This document shows positions 8,455 through 19,334 of a stretch of 25,948 nucleotides of DNA, piece by piece. How positions within the stretch are numbered: the stretch's first letter is position 1; each line of letters begins with the position of its first letter. The notes below the pieces were generated by a model. The model did no database searches. It saw only the letters and a program-made list of their open reading frames with translations, and was not told the DNA's origin. Origin of the DNA: Saccoglossus kowalevskii (lineage: Eukaryota > Hemichordata > Enteropneusta > Harrimaniidae); assembly GCF_000003605.2 (NCBI RefSeq), contig NW_003113975.1, positions 44,811 through 70,758 of the forward strand, in the 5' to 3' direction. Made by a program: the position numbers and the translations under genes.

Positions 8455-10487
8455 AAATATATTTTAAATAAAAAAAACATACTACTACGAGGAGCAGCCT
8501 GCAATCGACATCGGAGTCAACCCGCCGTGGCGGACTCACCCGAATATATCGTATATCAAACAGCTGCATCAAAACAAATATGCAAAACATTCCAAAATAC
8601 AACGGCGACGAAAACACATTAATCAATGGTTTTCATTCAAAACATACGCTAAAATCAATATCAATAATGCAATGTCCTTATTTTAAGACTTGTGAGTCAA
8701 ATGGTGGCATACTTAGATAAATGCAACTCAATATCCCGCCACATTATGCTCACTTCATGTTTCTCAAGTATACGTTATCGATTCAGACAAGTCAACTGAT
8801 ATGTGTTGCATGTACGGATTACAAATTCTGATTTAATAGTGTGGGGTTGTTGTTGCAGCGTTTTTACAAATTCTGCGACAAATAAAAGCGTTGGGTAGAC
8901 TAGAATGGATTTATATCAGCAAACATAACAACTTATGGACCATGGCCATTATTGAGCAATTATTATTCCAGTTTTTCAAGACATGGCTAATAGTGTTTTG
9001 TTACACGTTGTTTTGTAACAGAGCGTTGGAGATAACGAGTATTATTACTGACCCAACCACCATCACGCGAAGGGCTGTGATCTACACGTGTCCGACATAT
9101 TCGACATTATTGCTAGTATATTAATAGAATATACATGTATATGTATTTCACTTTGTATATTGGCCATGAACGTGTTGGTATGTTGCGCGATCTAGGGGTT
9201 ACGTAGTATCTATTATATATGTGGGGGGGGGCAAAATGGCGACGCAATGGGTCCTACTGTCCCCTCCTTATCCCTCTCACCTGGAATAAAGTTAATTAGC
9301 TGTATCTTTGCACCACATGGATACATACGCTTGGATACTCTTTATTGGACTTCTATAGATAAACCCAATGTTACAGCGATCATATACACGTTTGTCAACG
9401 CAATGTCATATTCAACGCTTCGTCCTGAACACACATTTGTTTTGTTTTTTCATGACTCTAGTCTAACTACCCCTATACAAATAATGGTTCACTCCGTATT
9501 ATATAGTTAGAACCACTTCCACTTGATAAACATGCCGCCTTGTAGAGCCCAATCAGCAACTTCTAATACGACCTTTGTAAAGTTCAACGCTTAATTTAAA
9601 GTTTACCGTTTTCAGATCGACGTTATTACTATAAAAAAAAGTCGTCACTGTTTTGAGTATGTCAACTATTTTTCAATTTATCGACAGTTTGTGAGAGAGT
9701 TAAAGAAAACGACTGTCTGTTAATTGCCCCCGCATTCCACCACATGTGAATCGTACTCTACAATAATTGATAATTTGTTCATGTAATGTTAGCGTAATAA
9801 GTACCATATATCCAAGTGTCTAATATTATAGTGGAATTTATAACATAATAACAGTTTTAGCTGTATCCACAGTCAGAGAAACAGCATGTACTTTTGGGCA
9901 AAATAAATATTAATGATTGTTATGACTACAAATTCACTGCAATTGCGTTCCAACAGAGAGGAAGAGAGCGTGTGAATGAAAACGTGTTTAGTTTTCACCA
10001 TGATGTGCACAGTACTGTAACTGTTTTAACATTTTATATTAAACAATAAATATTATGTAACAATATTTTAAATTTCTCTTTGCAATAATACACCCCAGAG
10101 GTCACGGTTAAAGTGCGGTGTTCGAATTTCATGTAAATAAACATTGTATTTTACACGCGTTGTGTATGTCGCTATGAGTCCCATATCGAACAGGACGCGA
10201 CACGACCGCATGTATGATTTCCCGCGGAAATGACCCGGGAAATAGTTTTACTTGTAATAATGGTATATTTCATTCAGATAAAATGCTGTACTGGGACGCC
10301 GCACTTCGTTGATATTATGATTTCTTCATATAAGATGGGCTTAAGTGGCATATTCGAACACACATCTGGACCCACTTAAGGAAACCATATACACCACGCA
10401 TATTTTCAAGGGAAGCGTTCGCTCATGTTGGTTGTACATGTGCCTAGCATATCTTCTACCGGTTGCACGGAATTCGCACCTACACCT
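8455..10487. other. unannotated stretch with small hairpins
   Basis: Mostly AT-rich, with ORFs of up to 87 codons that lack domains (8891-9124, 9247-9510). A G-run occurs at ~9222-9231. A 9-bp perfect inverted repeat (CTTAAGTGG / CCACTTAAG) lies at 10340-10380. No gene is supported. Confidence 0.45.
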
Positions 10488-10537
10488 GGGATGAAACTGT
10501 CGTGTGTCTGCCGGGATGAAACTGCCGTGTGTCCACC
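10488..10537. repeat. 25-bp tandem duplication
   Basis: Two consecutive units start GGGATGAAACTG and end with CGTGTGTCTGCC or CGTGTGTCCACC. The second unit overlaps the outer end of the inverted arm that starts at about 10526. Confidence 0.75.
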
Positions 10538-10690
10538 AAATGATTAATTTATGGCTTAGAATTTAACCCTGACCGCTGTTGTTTTCACCACGGTTACGAA
10601 AAAAAGTAACCGTGTTTTCACGTTTTGGTGTGTTGCGACGCAGGTGTGAAGCTATCCGCCAGTCTCCGCCCGCCAGTCAGAAATTTTTTT
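10526..10690. repeat. left arm of 1.8-kb inverted repeat
   Basis: Segments match the reverse complement of 12213-12356 in order: CACCAAATGATTAATTTATG, a GACCGCTGT block, a GTGAAGCTA block and CCGCCAGTCTCCGCCCGCCA. A hairpin inside this arm (10589-10614, CACGGTTAC/GTAACCGTG) has no clear counterpart in the right arm. Confidence 0.75.
10589..10614. repeat. 9-bp perfect hairpin with A-rich loop
   Basis: CACGGTTAC, loop GAAAAAAA, GTAACCGTG. There is no T-run directly after it and it is not next to a gene, so a terminator role is not claimed. Confidence 0.6.
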
Positions 10691-11127
10691 TCATACAACT
10701 TGGAAATGTTATCATCATTTATAATTACTAGTTTCTTTTGTTTGTAGCCAATATATAAAAAAAAATTAATTTATTAAAATGTCAAACTATCAATGTATTG
10801 TTATATTTATCATTATTAATATAAACACAGGCAGTTGTTGTAAGAATGGTCACACAATCTCAAGATTGCCTTATTATATGTGAACGACGACGCTTCATAT
10901 CCTCCATGACTCCGTATACCAAAATTACTAGCCTCTCGCAACTGTAAAATAGTAATTAAAGGCTCAGAATGATACTCTTCGACTCTGAATCCCCCAAGAT
11001 GTTTTTTTTTATGATTGCACTGTTTTTCTCGTCTGTCTTTCCAATGTCGCACAGCAGTCATTGCCTTTTTTCAAAACATAAGAACGCAGCACGCTCCCCT
11101 TCACACACTTCGACACAAAAATCGCGT
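10691..11127. other. sequence between left arm and assembly gap
   Basis: AT-rich at first, then more mixed from about 10860. Short ORFs run into the N tract and cannot be assessed. No domain is visible. Confidence 0.4.
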
Positions 11128-11436
11128 NNNNNNNNNNNNNNNNNNNNNNNNNNNNNNNNNNNNNNNNNNNNNNNNNNNNNNNNNNNNNNNNNNNNNNNNN
11201 NNNNNNNNNNNNNNNNNNNNNNNNNNNNNNNNNNNNNNNNNNNNNNNNNNNNNNNNNNNNNNNNNNNNNNNNNNNNNNNNNNNNNNNNNNNNNNNNNNNN
11301 NNNNNNNNNNNNNNNNNNNNNNNNNNNNNNNNNNNNNNNNNNNNNNNNNNNNNNNNNNNNNNNNNNNNNNNNNNNNNNNNNNNNNNNNNNNNNNNNNNNN
11401 NNNNNNNNNNNNNNNNNNNNNNNNNNNNNNNNNNNN
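11128..11436. other. assembly gap (309 N)
   Basis: A run of 309 unresolved bases. Any ORF spanning it is meaningless. Its right edge falls exactly on the first base of an inverted-repeat arm (11437), which suggests that palindromic or repeated sequence caused the gap. Confidence 0.99.
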
Positions 11437-11485
11437 TACTTTCAAGTTGATGTATCCTCGTAATAACCTTATTATTATACATCTT
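11437..11485. repeat. inner inverted repeat, left arm
   Basis: TACTTTCAAGTTGATGTATC, followed by TCGTAATAACCTTATTATTA and CATCT, is inverted at 11735-11783 with only a few differences over ~50 bases (32 of the first 34 positions match). The spacer is about 250 bp. Confidence 0.85.
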
Positions 11486-11707
11486 TTCCTTCCCAGGGAT
11501 ACATCATGGAAATGCCGAAATCCAAAATGTTTAGAACAGAATCAGCGAACTTCTTTGTGTGGGGTCCGACCAAACTCTGCTGGCAGCCATGTATGTTTTT
11601 ATTATTACTAGAGGACGCTTACGCACGTAATCATTCCATATTTGGAGTTCGCATTTCCTAATATGGTAGAATGAAAATACCCCTAAAATACCGCAAAATT
11701 ACGGCAC

Positions 11708-11744
11708 GCTGTAACTTATGGCGTTACGGTGACAGATGTATAAT
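11708..11744. repeat. 37-bp direct repeat, copy 1
   Basis: Begins GCTGTAACTTATGGCGTTAC and ends GATGTATAAT. An identical copy except for one base lies 116 bp downstream at 11824-11860. Its 3' end overlaps the inner right arm. Confidence 0.9.
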
Positions 11745-11783
11745 TATATAAGGTTCTTACGAAGATACATCAACTTGAAAGTA
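11735..11783. repeat. inner inverted repeat, right arm
   Basis: AGATGTATAATTATATAAGG, followed by a TTCTTACGAAGATACATC block and AACTTGAAAGTA, is the inverted partner of 11437-11485. It is followed by unrelated sequence and then the second copy of the 37-bp direct repeat. Confidence 0.85.
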
Positions 11784-11823
11784 TACACGAAGACAGTACA
11801 GCGGCAGTATCGACTGACGCGCA

Positions 11824-11860
11824 GCTGTAACTTATGTCGTTACGGTGACAGATGTATAAT
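11824..11860. repeat. 37-bp direct repeat, copy 2
   Basis: Matches 11708-11744 at 36 of 37 positions. The inverted arm that follows copy 1 is absent here, so either a 116-bp tandem unit has partly decayed or the inverted arm was inserted. Confidence 0.9.
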
Positions 11861-12212
11861 AATATATTTTATATTGAGCAACTGAGATATTTCTATTCTT
11901 CTTTATTCTATTTCATATTAGTAGATTATATTTTCATATAATCAAATTATTACCATTCAATCAAAATGGAATGTGTATCAATTACGCTATTGTAAAGATT
12001 ATTATTATTTGATTTGTACAAATATTGAAAAACTTAAATTGCAATAGCTATAGTTGGTAGACAGTGTATCTATTTTCAAACTGCAGTTTCGGACCTCTCA
12101 ATGAAGCGAGAATTGATATTTTGACCCCAACATAAAAGCTAAACAAAACAAAACTGTTCTACAAACCACATGTACCAGTAGTTATAATTATTATATTATT
12201 TCAAATTTGAGT
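11861..12212. other. AT-rich sequence inside the inverted structure
   Basis: No ORF or further repeat that I can support. Faint inverted similarity to 10700-10760 (a GTTTGTAG block) may mean the outer arms are longer than annotated. Confidence 0.4.
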
Positions 12213-12356
12213 TTTGACTGGCGGGTGGAGACTGGCGGATAGAGATTGTCGGTTAGCTTCACTCCTGCATTTTTAACACATTTACCGAAAAGTGAAATTT
12301 ACAGCGGTTATGTTTGAACTGGAAGTCATGAATTAATCATTTGGTTGACACATGAT
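12213..12356. repeat. right arm of 1.8-kb inverted repeat
   Basis: TGACTGGCGGGTGGAGACTG (12215-12234) and GAATTAATCATTTGGTTGAC (12330-12349) are inverted matches to the left arm near 10655-10680 and 10530-10551. The intervening sequence aligns more loosely. Together with the left arm it bounds ~1831 bp. Confidence 0.75.
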
Positions 12357-12989
12357 ATGTTTATATCAGGTAAGTTTAGCATTTTCGAGTTTAGTTGTTT
12401 TTAGGAATTCCATGGCAACCCCGTCTGTCTTGTGGATGTGTTGCAGTCGAGTGAGCAAATGCCAAGCGATGCAGCTGGCTTTTTGTTCTTGAGTGTGCAG
12501 CACAGGAAAGACTGGAGATAATCTTTTTCCTTGGCCGTTGTTTCAACCGGGTGTTGTAATCCGGGTGTACTATCCAGGGGACAGATCATTTGACTTACTA
12601 CGGGCGTTTGAAGATTACGTCAACTTGGCGGTTATCGTACCCGTCGTCGTAGCAACGACAGTTACGAACCCGTTTAATGTGACAGAATAATTCTCCCACT
12701 AGTCTATACAAATGAAATCAGAAGTATATTTATCAATTTATAGCCAAGATACCAAAAGCACAGCATACTCGGGGTCAAAAAACCATCCTCCGGCTGTTTT
12801 TGTCACGCATGCGATGCTTGGATGAAATCGACGCAGTCGCCGAAAGTACCTCACCTTTGAATCGGTAAACAAGGAACCTCGATTCAGCACGCCAACTCGA
12901 CTATTCTAATTTTGCCACAATTCGAGAACAATATCATGAAGCATTTTTCACATTGAAGGTACGTGGTTGTATGTCACTTTTTATGTATG
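12357..12989. other. mixed-composition stretch, possible exon not proven
   Basis: GC content rises between about 12410 and 12690. An open frame at 12493-12690 (65 codons; FQPGVVIRVYYPGD, then a hydrophobic VPVVVATTV stretch) and an antisense frame at 12401-12589 overlap. Neither shows a domain I recognise. A coding exon is possible but not supported. Confidence 0.3.
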
Positions 12990-13016
12990 GGTGTGTGTGT
13001 GTGTGTGTGTGTGTGT
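12990..13016. repeat. (GT)13 microsatellite
   Basis: Uninterrupted GT dinucleotide run. The VCVCVCV and THTHTHT peptides read across it are artefacts. Confidence 0.97.
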
Positions 13017-15667
13017 TTTGCTAGATACATGTTACCCAAATATTTACTGTAATCGGTATAGAAAGGAAATGATCCAATTGGGCGGACCACCATATTCGCA
13101 TCGTAGAGTGGCACTCCGAATGACTGCCTTCGACGACAACAACATTTTGCCTCATCGCCAGTAGGTTGATGTTTATTGGTAACATGATTCAGCAAAATCG
13201 AAGAATACGCATTGATCCGCCGTCAAGTAATCGACAGAATGCAGTGCAGGGGTGGGAGTTGAAAACAAACAAGGGTAGACTGTTTGAAGCGTGTCGTACG
13301 TTTGTCGTCTTAATAGTATTTCCAATGAGTGTACGTTGGTTTAGAGAGAAATGACTGAGTGGAAAAATCAGAAAACGAGATATGTCAAAAACATTTATTG
13401 GTTTCTATGGACTTTTTAAGTAATGAACACAAATTATCTTGATTCCGCCGAGGTATATTCGGAACCTGTTTTTTTACTTGAGAAAAAGACCAATTCTATT
13501 GATACTTTTTTAATCTTCTAGTAAATAAAACTGCTCAATTAGAGCTTTTTATATCATAGTTTTATAATCAATCAATCTCAAAAGGAACTGTTCTTCAAAA
13601 TGACCAGACGGCGCCAGACCATCCACTATAAAGTGCAATCAGGTGAAAACACCCCTCGTAAGGTAGCCACGAAACGACAAGAAAACGACCCAAGACAGTT
13701 TTTGAAGTGTAACCATAAAATACACCCAAATACAATTGGGGGTATTTCAATGTCACGATAAACTTTGGTGGTACTCTTAATTGGTGTCAGATATAAAGGG
13801 ATTTGGCCCGGGGTTGCGTTTAATACTACATTCTATTCATATAATCGGTAGTCACTTGTTACAACAATTGTTTTCTAGTGCCACTACTAAATCCAATCAC
13901 ACCTATAGTTAGTAAGTAGTATAACATACACGGATGATTTCACGTGAACGGCACGCTTCGTTGCCTGTATAATGGACATTGTGCGTTTCGGTATGCATTC
14001 AAACCATTGTGTTTAAACCATCGACCCTCTTCCCGTGGGTATATGTTTAAACACACTGTGAAATTTAGCCAACGTCTTAGCATAATCAGGTGAAATATTT
14101 CGCCACCAAAATCGAAATAATTCTGTGTTTGTTCGCAATGATATTACATATATCTCCCGGGCTAACAACTTTATGAATATAGGTTATGTGAGTTTTCAGT
14201 TTCATGAGGCAACTGGCAGAATACTTTATTGTATTGCATTGGGGAATTGCAAGATTCTATGTGGAGTGTGTGTAATTTCAGCGTTCGATGTACAGAATAC
14301 ATTAAAAGAAGATATTTATCTTCAACGTTTCAAGTTACAAAGTTTCTAATATCGTTTCGAGGCCCTCATGGCAGCCACATGCAAACAGCCAAATATACTT
14401 ACAGTTGAGTAGAAGCAGAATCTGACTCGTCAAAAAACTTGCCAAAAATAAACAAATACTTTCTGATTGTTTTGATTGTTAGGTATCACTTTACAGGTTC
14501 TTTTGAAGTGTGGTATAATGGTTTGTGTGCCCACCCAACATCAGGGAGATTGTCAGGTTCGTCTCACACTGTCGGTTGGGCACTCTCAGAAGTCGAAAAG
14601 TGTACTTTTCCCCCCGCTTTCCAGGCATATGTATTTGGGAGAACGAAGCTGTTCTTATCTTCATTGCACGTAAATTACCCAGTTTCCGCTTCGCTGCGAT
14701 CTATTGAAAGTAAGCCTCAAAGACCCGTTGAATTCGTTTATTCGATGCATATATGTTGAAGTTGTAATTTTCAAATGATCCCTAAAACATTGAGCCATAT
14801 AATCAAGGTATGAAACAATTAAAAATGCGCTTCAAATAGCAGACCATCGAAATCTCGGGCTGCATTTGACAACAACATTAAAGCTAGTTCGTCCAGCAAG
14901 TGTATACACGACTGTGGACCAAACATTTCTAGAAAAGAACTGTGGGAAACAATCGTGGATACATATTATAGCCTGTGACCTCAATACATTTACCATCAAG
15001 TGACAACCTTTAAACACAAGAACTATGACCTCTAAAATAAGATAATTATTTACGCTCGTCGTATGTCAATTGACTTTTGTAAATTAACAACACAAAAATA
15101 ACTGCGCACAATAATTCGAATGAGATATAAATATCTTGCGTTTATTGGATACCAATATTCCCACAGTTAATAAACATGACGTTTAACTCTTCAGTAAAAA
15201 AATTAATGAAACCGGGCTTAAGATACAACCCCGTCGAACCCCAATCGAGCAGTCAAAGTATTCTGTCGAAATAGCGCCGTGCCTAACACAGGATCTGACG
15301 TCACTGTGGCTAATTTTTAGAGGGTTATATAAAATACACATTTTTGACATTTAGATGAAGTGTGTACATAAGCAAAAACAGAATGGTTAACTCTATCAGA
15401 TGCTTTGGAGAACTCTACAAATATACAATAGCTCTTCTCCCTTCTCGTGTTCAGATAATGTTAAATTATTTCGAGCAAGTCTGGTATCTACTGCACTGTG
15501 TTATTCACGGAACCCAGCAGTGAAATAACGTCATCATTTTGCTCCGCTGTTAATCTGGTATTTTCCTTGGTACATTTAGTGATATTTCCCTATAATTGTA
15601 CCCTTCCTGAATGAATTATCTCAATTGAAAATGAAATTAAAAACAGAAAAGATAAAACAAATCGCCT
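13017..15667. other. long stretch without a recognised gene
   Basis: Contains a near-perfect hairpin at 13718-13747 (AAATACACCCAA / TTGGGGGTATTT) and an inverted GTGCCCAC...GTTGGGCAC pair near 14525-14583. Around 14440-14760 all three plus frames are open for 60-106 codons, but none has a recognisable domain. Nothing else stands out. Confidence 0.4.
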
Positions 15668-16824
15668 GATGAACCATAAACCCGGGTGATTTTCCCGATA
15701 AACCATTAGCCCAGGTGATTTCCCCGATAAACCATTAGCCAGGTGATCTCCATGATAATCCATTAACCCAGGTGATTTCCCTGTTAAACCAATAGCCAGG
15801 TGATCTCTATGATAAACAATCCACCCAGATGATTTCCCTGATAAAACATTAGCCCAGATGATTTCCCTGATAAAACATTAGCCCAGGTGATTTCCTTGAT
15901 AAACCATTAGCCCAGGTGATTCCCCTGATAAATCATTAGCCCAGGTGATTTCCCCGATAAATCATTAATTAGCCCAGGTGATTTCCTTGATAAACCATTA
16001 GCTCAGGTGATTTCCCTGATAAACCATTAGCCCAGGTGATTCCCCTGATAAACCATTAGCCCAGGTGATTCCCCTGATAAACCATTAGCCCAGGTTATTT
16101 CCCTGATAAACCATTAGCCCAGGTGATTTTCTTGATAAACCATTAGCCCAGGTGATTTCCCTGATAAACCATTAGCCCAGGTGATTCCCCTGATAAATCA
16201 TTAGCCAAGGTGATTTCCCTGATAAAACATTAGCCCAGGTGATTTCCTTGATAAACCATTAGCCCAGGTGATTTCCCTGATAAACCATTAGCCCAGGTTA
16301 TTTCCCTGATAAACCATTAGCCCAGGTGATTTCCCTGATAAACCATTAGCCCAGGTGATTCCCCCGATAAACCATTAGCCAAGGTTATTTCCCTAATAAA
16401 CCATTAGTCCAGGTGATTCCCCTGATAAACCATTAGTCCAGGTGATTTCCTTGATAAATCATTAGCCCAGGTGATTTCCCTGCTGACCATTAGCCCAGGT
16501 GATTTCCCCGATAAACCATTAGCCCAAGTGATTTCCCTGATAAACCATTATCCCAAATGATTTCCCTGATAAACCATTATCCCAGGTGATTTCCCTGATA
16601 AACCATTATCCCAAATGATTTCCCTGATAAACCATTATCCCAGGTGATTTCCCTGATAAACCATTATCCCAAATGATTTCCCTGATAAACCATTATCCCA
16701 AATGATTTCCCTGATAAACCATTATCCCAGGTGATTTCCCTGATAAACCATTATCCCAAATGATTTCCCTGATAAACCATTATCCCAGGTGATTTCCCTG
16801 ATAAACCATTAACCCAAGTGATTT
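15668..16824. repeat. 29-bp minisatellite, ~40 units
   Basis: The typical unit is ATAAACCATTAGCCCAGGTG followed by ATTTCCCTG. Units abut directly with no spacers. Most carry CAGGTG, an E-box. A 29-bp unit is not a multiple of three and the array is broken by stops, so it is not coding. Between about 16545 and 16800 units with CCCAAATG and CCCAGGTG tend to alternate, giving a 58-bp higher-order period that points to recent dimer-wise amplification at the right end. Confidence 0.96.
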
Positions 16825-17264
16825 CATCGTCAATCCTGGTTATTTCCTCTAGTAACCTCGATGGTTTCCTCACCAACTCAGATAATTCTCATATGAACCC
16901 AACTATTTCCGCGTCAATTCAAATGCGTACTCCACTAACCCAAGTAATGATCCCCAGAGAGTGTTTTTCCTCATCAACACAGATGATATTCCCTCCAACA
17001 CTTCTGCTTTTCCATCAACCCAGGTGAATTCCTCATCAACTCAGGTAATTTTTGTCATAAACCTTGTTGATTCCTGCATCTGGGAGATGCTTTTTCCTAC
17101 CAACCTAGCTAACACCCCGATATTTTCAACATCCACCCATGTGATTTCCCCTCCAACCCAGGTAATTTCCTCATGAGCTTAATATCTCGGTGAACCCTCC
17201 CATTAGCCTGGGTGATTTTCTTCATCAACGCACGTGATTTTTCATCAACCCAATGGATTTCCTG
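16825..17264. repeat. diverged tail of the 29-bp minisatellite
   Basis: The same words persist at roughly 27-30-bp spacing but with many changes: TCATCAACCCAGGTGA, CAACTCAGGTAATTT, CCACCCATGTGATTTCC, CAACGCACGTGATTT. This is an older, decaying flank of the array. The open frames at 16818-17027 and 16961-17176, rich in SST and PPTQ, come from this repeat. Confidence 0.8.
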
Positions 17265-17404
17265 TTTATTAATTTTGTCTTCATTTCTTTTCTTATTTGA
17301 TTATTTTTCATTTAAAACACTACTCTTAATTAATTCATTATTTGGCACTTCTCCAGTAACATCGTATATTCAGTAATAATGAAGTGTGTTCCATAGAAAC
17401 AAAA

Positions 17405-17750
17405 TGAACATAACCTGGAAAGTCTTTTACATACCCAATAATGCTACAATCTCCATACCACAGTATGCTACAATGTACTCAGAAAGATCTCCAGATACCA
17501 CTAGATGCGACAGCGTAATGTGGGAGTCCCTCCATATACAACAGAATGCTACAACGTAACGTCAGAAGCTCTCTACATTCCATGAATGCTACAGCGTAAC
17601 GTGGAAATTCGTCTACATACCGTAGAATGTTACATTGTGACGTGGGGAGCCATCCGCATGCCAAAGAATGCTACAACGTAATCGGAAAGCCCTCCAGATA
17701 CAACTGGATGCTACAACGTGATGTAGGACACCCTTCATATATAACATATA
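17405..17750. repeat. ~41-bp degenerate minisatellite, ~7-8 units
   Basis: Units begin AATGCTACAACGTAACGT and run through GGAAG..CTC..CATAC. Starts of the ATGCTACA word recur about every 40-41 bp from 17465 to 17707. An additional shortened unit lies at about 17441. It is unrelated in sequence to the 29-bp array 140 bp to its left. The antisense frame at 17479-17664 is a by-product. Confidence 0.85.
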
Positions 17751-18012
17751 AGCCAGCCATAAGTTTTTTGATCTATGCATCTAACTAAATGTTTAATTAC
17801 ATCGTCTGTTTCTGCCTTAAGCCCTGCATTCACTTTTTATATATTTATTTTAATATCATTATACAGGGTGGCCCAACACAGCTATAAATAGCTGTTAGTC
17901 TTGTGTATTTATTTATGGTGGTGTAGACTTTACTATCGAGAATACAATAACATTGTGTGGAATAGCTGGCCAGTAATGTTCCAACTAAAAGGTACCTTCA
18001 TTTAAGGTTGCG

Positions 18013-18013
<1 letters not shown>
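17751..18013. other. spacer, nothing identified
   Basis: AT-rich sequence between the 41-bp array and the AAT microsatellite. Confidence 0.4.

Positions 18014-18050
<37 letters not shown>
18014..18050. repeat. (AAT)n microsatellite, ~12 units
   Basis: Continuous AAT trinucleotide run. Confidence 0.96.
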
Positions 18051-18052
<2 letters not shown>

Positions 18053-19118
18053 TGGTATAATGTACGGTATATGGTTTTAATCGCGATGGAGCGTTCGCAG
18101 GGCAGACTGTGGGTCAATAGTTTATAGTACAGCAGCTGGTTTTAATCACCCCAAATTGTAGGATACCGAATGATTAGTTTATAGGACAGTAGCGAGTAGT
18201 AATACATGATTGATGACAAGGTTCACACTACACAACTTGTTTCGGTAAAATTATACTGTAATCATAAGTACGGAGAGTCATTTGAGACAAAATACCAAAC
18301 TATGATATTAAGTACAGCAATAAAAACAGTTATTTATAATATACAGAAAATGAAATGACTAAATTGTATATTCTTTGTTTCTAGTAGCAGTAAGGTTGAT
18401 TGAGGGCACAGATTTTGAAGAAAAACTACGACATTATGTAAATCCGTGTATTTTAAAACTAGGTAAAGTACGTGTGGAATACATATGTCAGTTTCATCAA
18501 CAAGAAACGTACGTATTTCAGGTACAAATTTGAGTTCTATCACTTAGATGTTATGTCTGTCATGTGACTCTGTTGCCCGAACACTTTCAATACAATATTC
18601 CCTCTCTATTGATCATTTGATGGGTTTCACAATCACGTTATTTTGTTTATCCGAATACGCCACCTATTCCACCATCTTGCTCACCCTAATTTCATTCGCG
18701 AATCATTGCGGGCTAGACAAGAACATTGGTTCAAGTGCCGCAAAAATAGTAGCATGCAAATTTGGATGCAGGGCGGCGGTAGGTAGGCGCGAGGGATTTG
18801 TTTACCAAAATCAAAAATTGAATCTTCTATCTTAAGTTTTCGACAAAACCTCCAAAAATGCCGTGACACGCGATGGCCAGAAATGACTCGCATTAAAACA
18901 GTAATGTCGATATAGGATTCCTTTGTATTATCGTTGCTAGTATTTCTAATAACATGTATGATAACCTAAAGTGTTTGGACCTTAATATTCATAAACAAAA
19001 CGTCGACACTCTTTGATTTACGTTTTCCTGGACAAAGATATTTTCATCAATATGGGGCGCGTAGTATAACGGTTAAATTGTATAAAATTCGACAAATGAT
19101 GATGAAAATGATTAAGAT
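18051..19118. other. no gene identified; short direct repeats at left
   Basis: TAGTTTATAGTACAGCAGC near 18119 and TAGTTTATAGGACAGTAGC near 18175 are direct repeats, and TGGTTTTAATC also recurs about 70 bp apart, so a short degenerate duplication lies at 18070-18195. The 95-codon frame at 18548-18835 has no recognisable domain. Confidence 0.45.
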
Positions 19119-19250
19119 AAAGCGTAGGGGTTGTCACCTGCGCATGCGTGAGAATTGGGTCTCAAGCGACAATAACAACGCACGCTAAAAACGCAAAGAG
19201 TATACGCTATGGCCGTTTGCCGCATGCGCAGGTAACGACTTCCCCGCTTT
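19119..19250. repeat. 132-bp inverted repeat with NRF1-like cores
   Basis: The left arm (19119-19149; AAAGCGTAGGGGTTGTCACC, then TGCGCATGCG) is inverted at 19220-19250 (CGCATGCGCAGGTAACGACT, then TCCCCGCTTT) with about four mismatches. Each arm holds a TGCGCATGCG-type core, matching the NRF1 recognition motif (known palindrome GCGCATGCGC). It could be a MITE that happens to carry the motif, or a regulatory palindrome. Confidence 0.7.
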
Positions 19251-19334
19251 AATATACCCGACCACTGTCACAGACTTTCTAATTAGTCCCTATACTTTCG
19301 TGCGTTCGTATCTATATCTCAGACATGCCTGGGT

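Noticed and set aside
8265-8456. ORF with an IYLF repeat
   Set aside because: Produced entirely by the (ATTT)n microsatellite.
10110-10130. GTTCGAA as a tRNA T-arm
   Set aside because: No pairing arms or A-box at the required distance.
10969-11611. ORFs of 114-198 codons on both strands
   Set aside because: They run through the N gap; most of the residues are undetermined.
14439-14759. 106-codon ORF with two overlapping open frames
   Set aside because: No domain or convincing splice frame; three open frames in the same place argue for chance.
15668-16824. CRISPR-like array because of 29-bp repeats
   Set aside because: Units abut without unique spacers, variation is spread along the unit, and the context is eukaryotic, so it is a minisatellite.
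19060-19110. tRNA-like A-box (TAGTATAACGG at about 19068)
   Set aside because: No B-box GGTTCGANTCC and no cloverleaf arms follow; TTCGAC nearby is a poor match.
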